Shown piece by piece: positions 8,798-19,374 of a DNA stretch of 64,000 nt. The stretch spans positions 62,001-126,000 of the forward strand of contig NZ_KE386852.1 of NCBI RefSeq assembly GCF_000429145.1. Direction: 5' to 3'. Position 1 is the stretch's first letter. Every line of letters begins with the position of its first letter. This DNA comes from Aestuariibacter salexigens DSM 15300 (GTDB lineage: Bacteria > Pseudomonadota > Gammaproteobacteria > Enterobacterales > Alteromonadaceae). Below the pieces are notes generated by a model. That model was given only the letters and a program-made list of their open reading frames with translations. It searched no databases and had not been told where the DNA came from. A program made the position numbers and the translations under genes.

Positions 8798-10027
8798 TTA
8801 GAACTCTCCTTTAAACCAGCTTTGTATGCGCGTCCACATTCCCTCGCCCTGACGCGCCTTGTTAGCACTTTTCCCATGTAAATGTTGTCCGGCGTATTTG
8901 AGCAGCCCCACCACAGTGGCGAAACCCGCATCATCTACATAATCAGTCAGCCCTTTTATATCAAGTGGCTGACCCACTCTGACCGGCATTTGAAACAGTT
9001 CCTCGGCAAACTCCACTGCACCTTCCATTTTTGCCGAACCGCCGGTTAACACAATGCCGGCAGCGATTTGATCTTCCAGACCACAGGCGCGGATCTCTTC
9101 ATGGACTAGTTCAAAGAGTTCCTGGTAACGCGGCTCAATGACTTCAGCCAATAAGTGTCTGGACATACGCCTGGCAGGTCTGCCACCAACACTTGGCACT
9201 TCGATACTGTCTTCCATGCTGACCATGTCTTTTAACGCACAGGCATGATTCACTTTGATTTGCTCAGCATTGGTGATTGGCGTGCGGAAAATCTTGGCTA
9301 TGTCACTAGTGATCTGGTTGCCCGCGACGGGAATGACTGCGGTGTGACGGATCGCACCATCAGCATATAACACCATATCAATGGTGCCACCGCCGATATC
9401 GACCACACATACACCCAGTTCACGCTCATCGTCAGTTAACACCGCATAGCTGGATGCCAGTGCAGAAAAAATAAGCTGGTCGGCGCTTAATTCGCAGCGC
9501 TCTATACATTTGACCAGATTTTTGGCCATGTCATCGGCACAGGTAATAATGTGTGCATCCGCTTCCATTCTGACGCCTGACATACCAATCGGGTTCTTTA
9601 TGCCCTCCTGCACGTCAATGGTAAATTCCTGCGGCAGCACGTGCAGTAAACGTCGTTCAGCGGCAATGGGTACCGAGCGCGCAGCATGGATCACATTATC
9701 TACGTCTTCCTGCGTCACTTCCTGATTGTTGATTGGGATCATGCCATTTTCATTCTGACACTGTACGTGACGACCAGAAATCGACATGTACACTGATGAC
9801 ACCCGACAATCTGCCATCAACTCCATTTCGCTAACAGCGCGCTGCACTGACTGAACCACCAGGTTCAGGTCATTCACGCCGCCTTTGTCCATCCCTTTGG
9901 ATGCATGGGTTCCTACCCCAACAACGCTGATCTTGCCGTCTTCCAGCACTTCTCCCACCACGGCCTTGACCATGCTGGTGCCGATATCTAATCCGACGAT
10001 AAGTTTGCGTTCTGCTGCCTTTGACAT
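8798..10027 (-). CDS. ftsA: Cell division protein FtsA
   Basis: 409 residues of the actin/Hsp70 ATPase fold. FtsA anchors FtsZ to the inner membrane and recruits later division proteins. The phosphate-1 motif VGLDIGTSMVKAVVGE lies at about 10-25, phosphate-2 VCVVDIGGGTIDMVLY near 205, and IVLTGGSAKMEG near 335. The C-terminal WTRIQSWFKGEF forms the amphipathic membrane-targeting helix. It starts 21 bases after ftsQ and is co-transcribed with it. Confidence 0.97.
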   Translation of the reverse strand: MSKAAERKLIVGLDIGTSMVKAVVGEVLEDGKISVVGVGTHASKGMDKGGVNDLNLVVQSVQRAVSEMELMADCRVSSVYMSISGRHVQCQNENGMIPINNQEVTQEDVDNVIHAARSVPIAAERRLLHVLPQEFTIDVQEGIKNPIGMSGVRMEADAHIITCADDMAKNLVKCIERCELSADQLIFSALASSYAVLTDDERELGVCVVDIGGGTIDMVLYADGAIRHTAVIPVAGNQITSDIAKIFRTPITNAEQIKVNHACALKDMVSMEDSIEVPSVGGRPARRMSRHLLAEVIEPRYQELFELVHEEIRACGLEDQIAAGIVLTGGSAKMEGAVEFAEELFQMPVRVGQPLDIKGLTDYVDDAGFATVVGLLKYAGQHLHGKSANKARQGEGMWTRIQSWFKGEF

Positions 10028-10048
10028 CGTTAGTTTCGCTTACCCTAT

Positions 10049-10786
10049 TTAACTTGTTTGACTCTGCGAGCCAGATTGCCAGCCCACCGCGAGACCTGTG
10101 TCATAACGCAGATCTACATATTCAACATCACGTTCCTGTCTTTGCAGCAACGGATAAACATCAATAAATCGTTGTAACCGGTCAATAAATTCGCTGCGCC
10201 CCAGATTCAATTTAATGCCATTATCAAGTGTCACCTGCCATGCAAACCGTTCGCTTAAAATCAGTTCACTGACCGCCATGGACGTGCGCGTCAATAATGA
10301 CTGCATCGCCAAATAACCCTGTAGTGCGGTTTGCTCACTGCCACCCGGCCCGAAGAGCTGCGGCAAATTTCCTTCAGGTAATTGCGCATCAAAGGTGTCA
10401 CCATACCGATTCAGCAACTGGTCGTTATTCCAGTGCGCCACCGCACTTTGTTCAACCAGATAAATTTTCAAACTGTTTGGCCACTGCTTTCGCACCGACG
10501 CTCTGTACACCCATGGCTGCTGCTCCAATGTCTCATGTACCTGTTGTACATCGAGTTCAAAAAAGCTGCCCGGCTGCGTTTGCCTGATAAGCCTTTCCAG
10601 TGCCTGCTCATCCACATGCTGTCTGTCACCATCAAAGGTGATACGTTGCACTGGCACCTGCTGCTCATCTTTCAGCCAGCCTTGCACCCACACAGCCGCT
10701 AATACCAGTCCAACAATAACCAGCATCAGAAAGCTGACGCCCAACCACAATGTGGCATGCTTGTGCTGTGTAGCGTCAGACGTCAA
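10049..10786 (-). CDS. ftsQ: Cell division protein FtsQ
   Basis: 245 residues: short cytoplasmic N-terminus, one membrane helix (about 12-34), a POTRA domain (about 44-115, ending in the PWVYRASVRKQWPNSLKIYLVEQ segment typical of FtsQ) and a C-terminal beta domain. FtsQ is the periplasmic scaffold that recruits FtsB and FtsL to the septum. Its start overlaps the ddl stop by 4 bases, indicating translational coupling. Confidence 0.95.
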   Translation of the reverse strand: MTSDATQHKHATLWLGVSFLMLVIVGLVLAAVWVQGWLKDEQQVPVQRITFDGDRQHVDEQALERLIRQTQPGSFFELDVQQVHETLEQQPWVYRASVRKQWPNSLKIYLVEQSAVAHWNNDQLLNRYGDTFDAQLPEGNLPQLFGPGGSEQTALQGYLAMQSLLTRTSMAVSELILSERFAWQVTLDNGIKLNLGRSEFIDRLQRFIDVYPLLQRQERDVEYVDLRYDTGLAVGWQSGSQSQTS

Positions 10787-11778
10787 GGACGTACCTCCTC
10801 GCCAAACACGCGTTCAGCCCGACCGGTTTCACTGGTGGCCAAAATCTCCAAACACAGGTCGGTAAAACTCAGACCCGCCTGTTTAGCAGCTTTCGGTACC
10901 AATGACTTTTCTGTCATACCGGGTACGGTGTTCGCCTCTAACAAGTAAAAACGACCATCATTTCCCTGCATAACATCAACACGGCCCCAGCCACTACCGT
11001 CCAGTGCTGCAAAGGCATCACTGGCCAGCTTGCCAATTTGTGCTTCCTGTTCGGCATTTAAACCGCTTGGGCAAAAGTATTCGGTCGTATTGTCCTGATA
11101 CTTCGCCGAGTAATCATAAAAAACATGAGGGGTAGACATGCGAATAGAGGGCAGAGCTTGGCCATGCAAGATTGCAACGGTGTACTCTGGCCCTTCAATG
11201 AACTGCTCTATTAAGACGTGATTATCATAATTAAATGCGTCTGTTACGGCAGCTTCGAGTTGTTTAGCGCTTGTCACTTTTGCCATGCCGATGCTCGAAC
11301 CTTCGCGCGCCGGCTTGACCATGACTATGTTCCCCAAGTTTTGTATTATAACGCCGCATGATCGCGCATCAAAGCGACTTTTTTCAGCAATATGGTACGC
11401 GGCAGTTGAGAGTCCCAGCGCCTGCCATACCTGCTTACTACGAATTTTATCCATAGCCAGTGACGAGCCTAATACCCCCGTACCGGTATAAGGTATGCCC
11501 AGCCATTCCAATGCACCCTGCACGGTGCCATCTTCGCCGCCGCGTCCATGTAACATGATGATGGCCCGCTCTACTTTTAGGTCAAGCAATCCGGTATGGG
11601 GTTTTTCAGCAGGATCAAACGCGATGGTATCTACCCCAGCAGCAGTCAGGGCCTGCAATACAGCGTTGCCAGAGTTAAGTGACACTTCTCGTTCTGCTGA
11701 ACTGCCACCGAACAGTACGGCGACTTTGCCATACTGCTGCGGAGTAAAGGTGCGCTGCTTAATCGTCATTCCAGTCAC
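10783..11778 (-). CDS. ddlB: D-alanine--D-alanine ligase
   Basis: 331 residues of the ATP-grasp fold. Ddl joins two D-alanines for the peptidoglycan stem peptide. Visible motifs are [13 protein letters not shown] near the N-terminus, [23 protein letters not shown] (about 73-97, the D-Ala binding loop) and the ATP-grasp end [18 protein letters not shown] with its metal-binding E and N. The start could be at 11778 or three codons later at 11769. The gene begins 20 bases inside murC. Its place in the division cluster matches ddlB of E. coli. Confidence 0.95.
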   Translation of the reverse strand: MTGMTIKQRTFTPQQYGKVAVLFGGSSAEREVSLNSGNAVLQALTAAGVDTIAFDPAEKPHTGLLDLKVERAIIMLHGRGGEDGTVQGALEWLGIPYTGTGVLGSSLAMDKIRSKQVWQALGLSTAAYHIAEKSRFDARSCGVIIQNLGNIVMVKPAREGSSIGMAKVTSAKQLEAAVTDAFNYDNHVLIEQFIEGPEYTVAILHGQALPSIRMSTPHVFYDYSAKYQDNTTEYFCPSGLNAEQEAQIGKLASDAFAALDGSGWGRVDVMQGNDGRFYLLEANTVPGMTEKSLVPKAAKQAGLSFTDLCLEILATSETGRAERVFGEEVRP

Positions 11779-13216
11779 CTTTCAAACGTTCTATATCAAG
11801 TTCACTGGCCTGCAGTCGACGTGCCAGCTGACCAATGTTCCCGGCCCCTTGAGTGAGGACGATATCGCCATCGCGCAACGAATCTGCCAGTAAAGGACCT
11901 AATTCGTCCAGACCGGCGACATGAATTGGTTCTATTTGTCCACGCTGCCTGATAGAGCGGCACAGTGCGCGCGAATCGGCGCCTTCTATCGGTTCCTCGC
12001 CGGCGCTGTAAACATCTAACAGCAACAGCACATCAACTTGTGACAATACTCTGACGAAATCTTCGTAGAGATCGCGGGTGCGGGTGAAGCGGTGCGGCTG
12101 ATACGCCATTACCAACCGTTTGTCTGGCCAGTTGCTGCGTGCAACTTTAATGGTTGCATCGACTTCGGTTGGATGATGTCCGTAATCATCTACCAGAATT
12201 GCTTTACCTTTACCAGTCTCAAATTCACCCAACATCTCAAAGCGTCGGCCTATCCCTTCAAACGAAGCCAGTGCTTCCTGAATTGCTTCATCCTGTATAC
12301 CTTCATCTGTTGCGACAGCGATAGCCGCAAGCGCATTTAATACGTTATGCACACCGGGCAGATTAAGAGTAATTGATAACGGTGCGAGGTTCCGTCTTTC
12401 AACAATGAATTGGGTTTGGTTGAAGCCATGCACGATATTTTTGGCGCGCACGTCTGCCTGTTGCTCAATGCCATAGGTAATGTACTGTCTGCCCAAATCA
12501 GGCAATAACGACGCGACAACGGGATCGTCCAGACACACCACTGCGGCCCCATAAAATGGCAGGTTGTGCAAAAACTCGATGTAGGTGTCCTGCATACGCT
12601 GGAAGTCACCTTCATAGGTATCCATATGGTCCGCTTCGATATTGGTCACCACAGATACCATTGGCTGAAGATGGATAAACGATGCATCGCTTTCGTCAGC
12701 TTCTGCGATCAGGTAACGACTGCTACCCAGTCGGGCATTCGTGCCAGCACTATTAAGCAAGCCGCCAATCACGAAAGTGGGATCCAGCCCGGCGTGTGCG
12801 AAAATGCTCGCAATCAAACTGGTAGTTGTGGTCTTGCCATGGGTCCCGGCAACGGCGATACCGTGTCTGAAACGCATCAACTCAGCCAACATTTCAGCAC
12901 GACGTATCACCGGAATACGAGCTCGTTGTGCAGCCTGCACCTCAGGGTTACTTTGATCGATGGCGCTGGACACCACAACCACGCTGGCTCCCGCAATATT
13001 GGTAGCGTCGTGACCAATAAATACGTTGGCACCTAATGATGCAAGCCGGCGGGTCATATTTCCCGCCTGTCTGTCTGACCCAGATACCTGATAGCCTTCG
13101 TTGAGAAGCACTTCAGCTATACCGCCCATACCAGCTCCACCAATGCCGATAAAGAAAATATGCTTTACACGGCGCATTTCCGGCACATGATAGTGGCTTT
13201 TATCTGCTTTTATCAC
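11759..13216 (-). CDS. murC: UDP-N-acetylmuramate--L-alanine ligase MurC
   Basis: 485 residues from the GTG at 13216. This start is preferred over the GTG at 13243 because it forms a GTGA overlap with the murG stop, has GGGGAGG 4 bases upstream, and leaves an N-terminus like other MurC proteins ([20 protein letters not shown]). MurC adds L-alanine to UDP-MurNAc. The ATP-binding loop GTHGKTT lies at 124-130; SGSD and EADESD motifs are present. It overlaps ddl by 20 bases. Confidence 0.96.
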   Translation of the reverse strand: MIKADKSHYHVPEMRRVKHIFFIGIGGAGMGGIAEVLLNEGYQVSGSDRQAGNMTRRLASLGANVFIGHDATNIAGASVVVVSSAIDQSNPEVQAAQRARIPVIRRAEMLAELMRFRHGIAVAGTHGKTTTTSLIASIFAHAGLDPTFVIGGLLNSAGTNARLGSSRYLIAEADESDASFIHLQPMVSVVTNIEADHMDTYEGDFQRMQDTYIEFLHNLPFYGAAVVCLDDPVVASLLPDLGRQYITYGIEQQADVRAKNIVHGFNQTQFIVERRNLAPLSITLNLPGVHNVLNALAAIAVATDEGIQDEAIQEALASFEGIGRRFEMLGEFETGKGKAILVDDYGHHPTEVDATIKVARSNWPDKRLVMAYQPHRFTRTRDLYEDFVRVLSQVDVLLLLDVYSAGEEPIEGADSRALCRSIRQRGQIEPIHVAGLDELGPLLADSLRDGDIVLTQGAGNIGQLARRLQASELDIERLKGDWNDD

Positions 13217-14304
13217 GCGGCCTCCCCAACTAACTGCTCGCACAGACTGGCAATGTTATCCGCCACCCCGCGTTTACCCAGTCGTCTTGCTTGCTGACTC
13301 ATGGCTACGATCTTCTGCGGAGCAGCCTGTAATGCTTGTATAACCTCGACCAACTTATCCTCATTCATTTCGTGTTGTGGCATTAGGATGCCGGCGCCCG
13401 CATCGCTTAATGAACGTGCGTTAAACGTTTGATGATCGTCAACTGCATGAGGCAGCGGAACATAAATCGCTGCCTTACCTGCCACCGCGAGTTCGGCAAC
13501 GGTGAGTGCGCCGGCGCGGCATATGATCAAATCAGCCCACTGATATGCACTGGCCATATCATCAACAAAGTCAACCGCGTGCCAGACATTACGTTGTCCG
13601 ACATATTGTTGATAGGCAGCGGAAACAGCCTGACTATTGTCTTTGCCGCACTGATGTCGGACTTCAATATCAGCGAGCCTGGCAATAACCCCGGGCAAGG
13701 TGTAATTAAGTATTTTCGCACCCAGGCTACCGCCGATGATTAATAGTCTCAGCGGAGTGTGAGGCGCGTCAGAAGCGGGCAGTTTTTCTATTACATCACG
13801 CACCGGATTACCCATCACCTGCACTTTACCTCGTACGCGAGCGCTGCGATGCTGTGCAAAGGCCCCTTCAAAACCCGCTAATACACGTGCAGACAGGAAT
13901 GCGAGAATCCGATTGGTCATTCCCGCTATTGCATTTTGCTCGTGGATGATAAGCGGCGTGCCGGCTAACCAGGCCGCAACACCGCCTGGACCACTGGCAA
14001 ATCCCCCCATGCCCAGCACGATATCGGGTCGATACTGTTTGAGTACTTTGCGCGCTTGCCATACTGCGCGTATCACCTGAAAAGGAGCCTTAAGCATGTT
14101 CAGCAAGCCGTTACGGCGCACACCGACCACATCAACAAATGAGATTTCATAGCCAGCGTTGGGCACCAACTGTGCTTCCATTCGTTGCGCGGTACCCAGC
14201 CAATGCACAGACCAGCCCTTTTGATGTAATACCTGTGCAACCGCCAGCCCAGGGAACACGTGACCTCCGGTCCCGCCAGCCATAATCAATATACGGTGAC
14301 TCAT
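13213..14304 (-). CDS. murG: MurG, lipid II synthase
   Basis: 363 residues of the GT-B glycosyltransferase fold. MurG transfers GlcNAc to lipid I on the inner face of the membrane, giving lipid II. The N-terminal GGTGGHVFP loop (10-18), the GGFASGPGG loop near 100 and the [13 protein letters not shown] stretch are characteristic, as is the donor-site segment [23 protein letters not shown]. It overlaps ftsW by 4 bases at its start and murC by 4 at its end. Confidence 0.97.
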   Translation of the reverse strand: MSHRILIMAGGTGGHVFPGLAVAQVLHQKGWSVHWLGTAQRMEAQLVPNAGYEISFVDVVGVRRNGLLNMLKAPFQVIRAVWQARKVLKQYRPDIVLGMGGFASGPGGVAAWLAGTPLIIHEQNAIAGMTNRILAFLSARVLAGFEGAFAQHRSARVRGKVQVMGNPVRDVIEKLPASDAPHTPLRLLIIGGSLGAKILNYTLPGVIARLADIEVRHQCGKDNSQAVSAAYQQYVGQRNVWHAVDFVDDMASAYQWADLIICRAGALTVAELAVAGKAAIYVPLPHAVDDHQTFNARSLSDAGAGILMPQHEMNEDKLVEVIQALQAAPQKIVAMSQQARRLGKRGVADNIASLCEQLVGEAA

Positions 14305-15599
14305 ATCGTGTCCTCCGTATCGCTGGGCTGTTGTCCTGAGACTTTCGCTTTTACGGCATTGATCAATGTGCCTTTGCGTTTTTTATTCTTACCGCTGTTG
14401 TCTGAGCTCATGGCCTGTACACCATCAACGCGCATTTCAAAGTCAATGCGGATCAAGATTGCCACTGCAATCGCCATGATAATCATGCTTGAGCCACCAT
14501 AGCTAACCAGCGGTAAAGTCAGGCCTTTGGTAGGCAAAATTCCCGCGCTTGCACCCACGTTTACAGCGGTCTGGAAGCTAAACCACACACCGATGGCATA
14601 CGCCAGATACGCCTCGAAAGGACGTTGTGATGTCAACGCTCGGTTGCCGATTTGCAGCGCCTTCACCACCACAAACAGCAATATACACAACACGCTTAGC
14701 ACGCCCACAAAACCAAGCTCTTCAGCCAGAATAGCGACGATAAAATCGGTGTGAGCCTCGGGCAAAAATTCCAGTTTTTGCAAACTGTTACCTAGCCCCT
14801 GCCCAAGCCAATCGCCGCGTCCATAAGCCATAAGCGACTGCGTCAACTGATAGCCACTGCCAAACGGATCAGCCCAGGGGTCCAAAAATGCCGTGATGCG
14901 GCGCATCCGGTATTCTTCAAATACCACCAGCGAGACAAACGCCAGAATACCTGCCAGCGCTAAGCCAAAGAACTGCCATAGTTTTGCACCAGCCAAAAAC
15001 AACAAACCAATAGTGGTCGCAAACATCACCACAATCGTGCCAAGGTCCGGCTGCATGAGCAGTAACAGCGCCAGCACAAAGAACACCACTAGGGGCTTGA
15101 TGAAGCCTTTCAGATTCTCGGTGACTTCTTCATAACGGCGCACCAGATAACCCGCCAGATAGCAGAAGAAAAATAATTTAGCAGGTTCAGCGGCCTGAAT
15201 GGTAATCGGCCCGACTGCCAGCCAGCGAGTGCTGCCATTGACCGTGCGCCCAACCACTAATACAGCGAGTAACAGTCCTATGGCTGCCAGCAGAAGATAG
15301 GGATTACTGACGCGCCACCAGTTCATAGGGATTTGCAGCACCACTATCGCTGCGCTCAAAGCCAGTCCCATATAGATAATATGTCGGATAGCAAAGTGAA
15401 AAGGGTTATCGAACAGACGCGCGGCAATCGGCATCGACGCTGATGTGACAATCACCATCCCAATAGCCAGTAACGCGATAGCCGCGATGGCCAGAGACAC
15501 ATCATAAGCACTCTGCTGCACTGCATCATGACGACGGGAGAACAAACTACGAAGCGCAGACGTCTGTTGTTGCGGCGTGACGGTTGATACGCTTGTCAT
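14301..15599 (-). CDS. ftsW: Septal peptidoglycan polymerase FtsW
   Basis: 432 residues, SEDS family with about ten membrane segments. FtsW polymerises lipid II at the division site together with FtsI. Conserved pieces visible: GSTRWLAVGPITIQAAEPAK, LMQPDLGTIVVM, the extracellular loop GWGDWLGQGLGNS-like stretch reading YGRGDWLGQGLGNSLQ, and PTKGLTLPLVSYGGSSM near the last helices. The C-terminal 50 residues are cytoplasmic and basic. It overlaps murD by 4 bases and murG by 4 bases. Confidence 0.97.
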   Translation of the reverse strand: MTSVSTVTPQQQTSALRSLFSRRHDAVQQSAYDVSLAIAAIALLAIGMVIVTSASMPIAARLFDNPFHFAIRHIIYMGLALSAAIVVLQIPMNWWRVSNPYLLLAAIGLLLAVLVVGRTVNGSTRWLAVGPITIQAAEPAKLFFFCYLAGYLVRRYEEVTENLKGFIKPLVVFFVLALLLLMQPDLGTIVVMFATTIGLLFLAGAKLWQFFGLALAGILAFVSLVVFEEYRMRRITAFLDPWADPFGSGYQLTQSLMAYGRGDWLGQGLGNSLQKLEFLPEAHTDFIVAILAEELGFVGVLSVLCILLFVVVKALQIGNRALTSQRPFEAYLAYAIGVWFSFQTAVNVGASAGILPTKGLTLPLVSYGGSSMIIMAIAVAILIRIDFEMRVDGVQAMSSDNSGKNKKRKGTLINAVKAKVSGQQPSDTEDTI

Positions 15600-16900
15600 G
15601 CTGCCAACTCCTCTACCGCCTGTTGGAACACATCACCGCGATGCATGTAATTATCAAACATGTCCAGACTTGCACAAGCTGGAGACAGCAGTACAACATC
15701 GCCTGCTTTGGTAACGCTGGCGGCATGATTGACTGCCTCGGTCAAGCTATTGACGTGTTTGCTTGTCGTGCCGAGGGCTGCAATTTTGTGGCCGTCTTTA
15801 CCTAATGTAATCACCAGTGCGACGTAGCGATGCAGCACTTCTCGCAAAGGTGAAAAATCTGCGCCCTTGCCATCTCCTCCTGCAATCAGGATCAGTCGCC
15901 CGGCAGTGTTACCTGCAATACCCTCGACTGCCGCTACGCAGGCACCAACGTTGGTTGCTTTGGAATCATTGATCCAACGAACCCCTTGTTTTTCAGCGAC
16001 CAGCTGACAACGATGCGGCAGTCCCTTAAATTCAAGACAGGCGAGACGCATGGCTTCGGTGGAGACGCCAGCAAAATGAGCCAGACCAGCAGCAGCCTGA
16101 ATATTCAATATGTTATGCGCACCTGTTAGTAATGTACCGCGTATGGAAAAGAGCGGCCTGCCGTCTAAGGTAATGCATTGATTTGGCTCATCATAACCCA
16201 CCCCAACAGGGCTTTCCGATAATCCAAAAGTCAGGTCGGGCGCTGTCTCGGCATTCCAGGTTTGGGGATCATCACGGTTAGCCAGGGAGTGGACAGCGCC
16301 ACGGTAAATGTGCATTTTGGCAGCGCGATACGCTTGCAGGCTGCCATGCATGTCAATATGGTCTTCACTTATGTTCAGCACTGTGGCCGCGTAAGGTTTC
16401 AGGGAAAATGTACTTTCCAACTGAAAGCTGGATAGTTCCAGCACCACCCAGTCGTATTCATCATCAAGCAATTCAAGTGCAGGCGTGCCAACGTTGCCAC
16501 CCACCACATATTTCATACTGTCTTGCGCCAACATTTGTGCAAGTAGCATCGTCACAGTCGACTTACCGTTTGAGCCGGTGATGGCGAGCACTGGTTTGCA
16601 GTTCGCCTGAGCAAACAATTCAATATCACCAATAACCTGGATACCTTTCACCAGCGCATTGGCAATAGCGGGTTCACGACGGCTGATGCCCGGGCTGAGT
16701 ACCACCAGGTCAGCCATCAGTAGCGCGTCTAATTCAATCGGTCCTAACGTTACACTGATGTTCAGCTCGTGTTTCAGTGCTGAGCGGGTGTCCAGCGCAC
16801 TGACATTAGCACCTTTTTCTAGCAGATAACGCACGCAGGAAAGCCCGGTTACCCCGAGCCCAACCACGATCACGTTTTTACCTGCTAAATGCATCATCAT
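15596..16900 (-). CDS. murD: UDP-MurNAc-L-Ala--D-glutamate ligase MurD
   Basis: 434 residues. MurD adds D-glutamate to UDP-MurNAc-L-alanine. Motifs: N-terminal VIVVGLGVTGLSCVRYL dinucleotide-like fold, P-loop ITGSNGKSTV near 108, NISEDHIDMHGS, and WINDSKATNVGAC near 290. The gene begins with three consecutive ATG-type codons (MMMH), directly abutting the mraY stop, so the exact first codon is uncertain by one or two residues. Shares the operon with mraY and ftsW. Confidence 0.96.
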   Translation of the reverse strand: MMMHLAGKNVIVVGLGVTGLSCVRYLLEKGANVSALDTRSALKHELNISVTLGPIELDALLMADLVVLSPGISRREPAIANALVKGIQVIGDIELFAQANCKPVLAITGSNGKSTVTMLLAQMLAQDSMKYVVGGNVGTPALELLDDEYDWVVLELSSFQLESTFSLKPYAATVLNISEDHIDMHGSLQAYRAAKMHIYRGAVHSLANRDDPQTWNAETAPDLTFGLSESPVGVGYDEPNQCITLDGRPLFSIRGTLLTGAHNILNIQAAAGLAHFAGVSTEAMRLACLEFKGLPHRCQLVAEKQGVRWINDSKATNVGACVAAVEGIAGNTAGRLILIAGGDGKGADFSPLREVLHRYVALVITLGKDGHKIAALGTTSKHVNSLTEAVNHAASVTKAGDVVLLSPACASLDMFDNYMHRGDVFQQAVEELAA

Positions 16901-17983
16901 TTATCTCAACTTCAGGGTTGCCAGACCAATCAACACCAGAATCAAAGAGATGATCCAGAAACGCACAATCACGCGCGGCTCTGGCCAGCCTTTCAGTTCA
17001 TAATGGTGATGAATAGGTGCCATACGGAATATTCGCTCTCCGCGCAGCTTGTATGACCCCACCTGTAAAATGACCGACAGCGTCTCAATGACAAATACGC
17101 CCCCCATGATAATGAGTACGATTTCCTGTCGAACCAACACGGCGATAACGCCTAATGTGCCTCCCAATGCCAATGAGCCAACATCGCCCATAAAGACCTG
17201 AGCGGGATAGGTGTTAAACCATAGAAAGCCTAACCCTGCTCCCACCACTGCGGTGCAGACAATGACCAGTTCACTGGTTGGCGCAATGTAAGGAATATTC
17301 AGATACTCAGCGAAGTTCACGTTACCGGTGGCATAGGCAAAAATTGCAAACGCACCGGCCACCAGAATGGTAGGCACGATCGCAAGCCCATCCAGGCCGT
17401 CGGTAAGATTTACCGCATTACTGGTACCCACAATGGCGAAATACGCCACGACGATAAAAAATATGCCCAATTGCGGCATCACTTCTTTGAAGAAGGGCAC
17501 TAACAGAGCGGTTTCAGCAGGATCCTGGGCGCTACTGTAAAGGTACAGCGCAACAGCAATGGCTACCACTGACTGCCAGAAGTATTTCCAACGGGCAATA
17601 AGTCCTTTAGGGTCTTTACGGATCACTTTGCGGTAGTCGTCAACGAAGCCGATGATACCGTAGCTCACCACTACAGCCAGTGTGACCCAGACGTATTTAT
17701 TACTCAGATCTGCCCATAGTAAAACACTGATCAGAATGGCGGCGAGGATCAGCAGACCGCCCATGGTTGGGGTACCCGATTTCGACAGGTGAGACTGTGG
17801 GCCGTCGTCACGCACCGTCTGACCAATTTGCATGGTTTGCAGCCAGCGGATCATCTTTGGCCCGATCAATATGGCAATCAGCAGCGCCGTCAGCGTGCTT
17901 AAAATGGCACGCATGGTCAGATACGAGAAAACATTGAATCCCGTATCAAACTGGGTCAGCCAATCAGATAGCCAGATCAGCAT
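16901..17983 (-). CDS. mraY: Phospho-MurNAc-pentapeptide translocase MraY
   Basis: 360 residues with about ten membrane helices. MraY moves phospho-MurNAc-pentapeptide onto undecaprenyl phosphate, giving lipid I. Catalytic and Mg-binding motifs are intact: [28 protein letters not shown] and the histidine run in [14 protein letters not shown]. It overlaps murF by 7 bases and its stop codon touches the murD start. Confidence 0.97.
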   Translation of the reverse strand: MLIWLSDWLTQFDTGFNVFSYLTMRAILSTLTALLIAILIGPKMIRWLQTMQIGQTVRDDGPQSHLSKSGTPTMGGLLILAAILISVLLWADLSNKYVWVTLAVVVSYGIIGFVDDYRKVIRKDPKGLIARWKYFWQSVVAIAVALYLYSSAQDPAETALLVPFFKEVMPQLGIFFIVVAYFAIVGTSNAVNLTDGLDGLAIVPTILVAGAFAIFAYATGNVNFAEYLNIPYIAPTSELVIVCTAVVGAGLGFLWFNTYPAQVFMGDVGSLALGGTLGVIAVLVRQEIVLIIMGGVFVIETLSVILQVGSYKLRGERIFRMAPIHHHYELKGWPEPRVIVRFWIISLILVLIGLATLKLR

Positions 17984-19374
17984 GCGATGCGCTCCCGACT
18001 GCGTTCAAACTTTCCCAATGGAGACGCCTCCAGCATATTGACCACTTCATCCATTTTCGATGAACGCGATCCCTTGACCAGAATAGTGATATCGCGCTGT
18101 TCGCCGACCACACGTTCACATAGTGAATCTACCAATGTTTGCTTATCTTCAAAATGACCACCGGATTGCTCAAATTCGTGGCTGGCAAACTGGCTGAGAA
18201 CCCCCACACTAAGCAACATATCGATGCCTTTCTGTTTGGCAAACTCCCCCACTTGCTGATGATAGTCGCGAGATTTTTCACCGAGTTCGGCCATATCGCC
18301 AAGCACCAGCACCCGCAGGCCTGAAAAGCTGGCCAGCAGTTCGATAGCCGCCTTCACCGAGGCGACGTTAGCGTTATAGCTGTCGTCCAGCAGTTTGATT
18401 TGATTGGTCAGTTGCTTAACATTGAGTCGGCCACCCACCTGTTGCATGGTTTGCAAACCATCCCGAATATCTTCCAGGGTTGCGCCTACCTGCATCGCCA
18501 GCGCGGCAGACACCAATGCATTACCAACATTATGCATGCCCGGCAACGGCAGACTGACGGGCACACGCCCCTGTGATGTCAGCAAGTCGAAATTGGCACA
18601 TCCGTCCAGGCCCAGGGTCACGTCCTGTGCGTGAAAGTCCGCGTTTCCCTCGAGGGAAAAGGTCAGCACATTTGCGTGCCTGAGTTTGCCTTCCCAGAAC
18701 TTATAGAACTGACTATCGGCGTTTAACACTGCTGTCCCACTGGCCTGCAAACCCTTGAATATCTCGCTCTTGGCCCGTGCAACCCCCAATAGACTGCCAA
18801 AGCCTTCCAGATGAGAAGCCGCCGCGTTCACAATGGTGGCGACATCTGGTTTCACCAGCGAGGTGGTATAGGCGATTTCACCAAGATGATTCGCCCCCAT
18901 TTCAATGACTGCATATTCATGCTCAGGTGTTAATCGCAGCAGTGTCAGCGGTACACCAATATCATTGTTAAAATTACCCTGGGTTGCCAGCACATTGCCT
19001 CTTCTGCCCAGAATTGACGCGACCATTTCCTTCACCGTGGTTTTACCGCTACTGCCAGTTATACCGACCGTCTTGGGGGCTAATGTTGCTTTTACTGCCG
19101 CGCCAAGTTGCCCCAGCGCCAGTTTAGTGTCTTCAACCAGAATTTGCGGCAAGTGAGAATCGGCTTTTGTCGACACTAATAACGCTGAAGCGCCCTGCTG
19201 GGCTGCGACATCGACAAATTTATGACCATCGAAATTGGGGCCCACCAGAGCAATAAACAGGTCGCCTTGGGTAATCTGCCGGGTATCCGTACTGACTCCG
19301 CAAAGGGTTGTACTTTCACCAAACAAGGTGCCGTTCACCTGCTCGGCTATCCACTCCAGTGATACACTGATCAT
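17977..19374 (-). CDS. murF: UDP-MurNAc-tripeptide--D-Ala-D-Ala ligase MurF
   Basis: 465 residues. MurF attaches D-Ala-D-Ala, made by Ddl, to the UDP-MurNAc tripeptide. Visible are the N-terminal [18 protein letters not shown] segment, the P-loop [13 protein letters not shown] near 108, [10 protein letters not shown] and [13 protein letters not shown]. It overlaps murE by 4 bases and mraY by 7, as expected for the operon. Confidence 0.97.
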   Translation of the reverse strand: MISVSLEWIAEQVNGTLFGESTTLCGVSTDTRQITQGDLFIALVGPNFDGHKFVDVAAQQGASALLVSTKADSHLPQILVEDTKLALGQLGAAVKATLAPKTVGITGSSGKTTVKEMVASILGRRGNVLATQGNFNNDIGVPLTLLRLTPEHEYAVIEMGANHLGEIAYTTSLVKPDVATIVNAAASHLEGFGSLLGVARAKSEIFKGLQASGTAVLNADSQFYKFWEGKLRHANVLTFSLEGNADFHAQDVTLGLDGCANFDLLTSQGRVPVSLPLPGMHNVGNALVSAALAMQVGATLEDIRDGLQTMQQVGGRLNVKQLTNQIKLLDDSYNANVASVKAAIELLASFSGLRVLVLGDMAELGEKSRDYHQQVGEFAKQKGIDMLLSVGVLSQFASHEFEQSGGHFEDKQTLVDSLCERVVGEQRDITILVKGSRSSKMDEVVNMLEASPLGKFERSRERIAC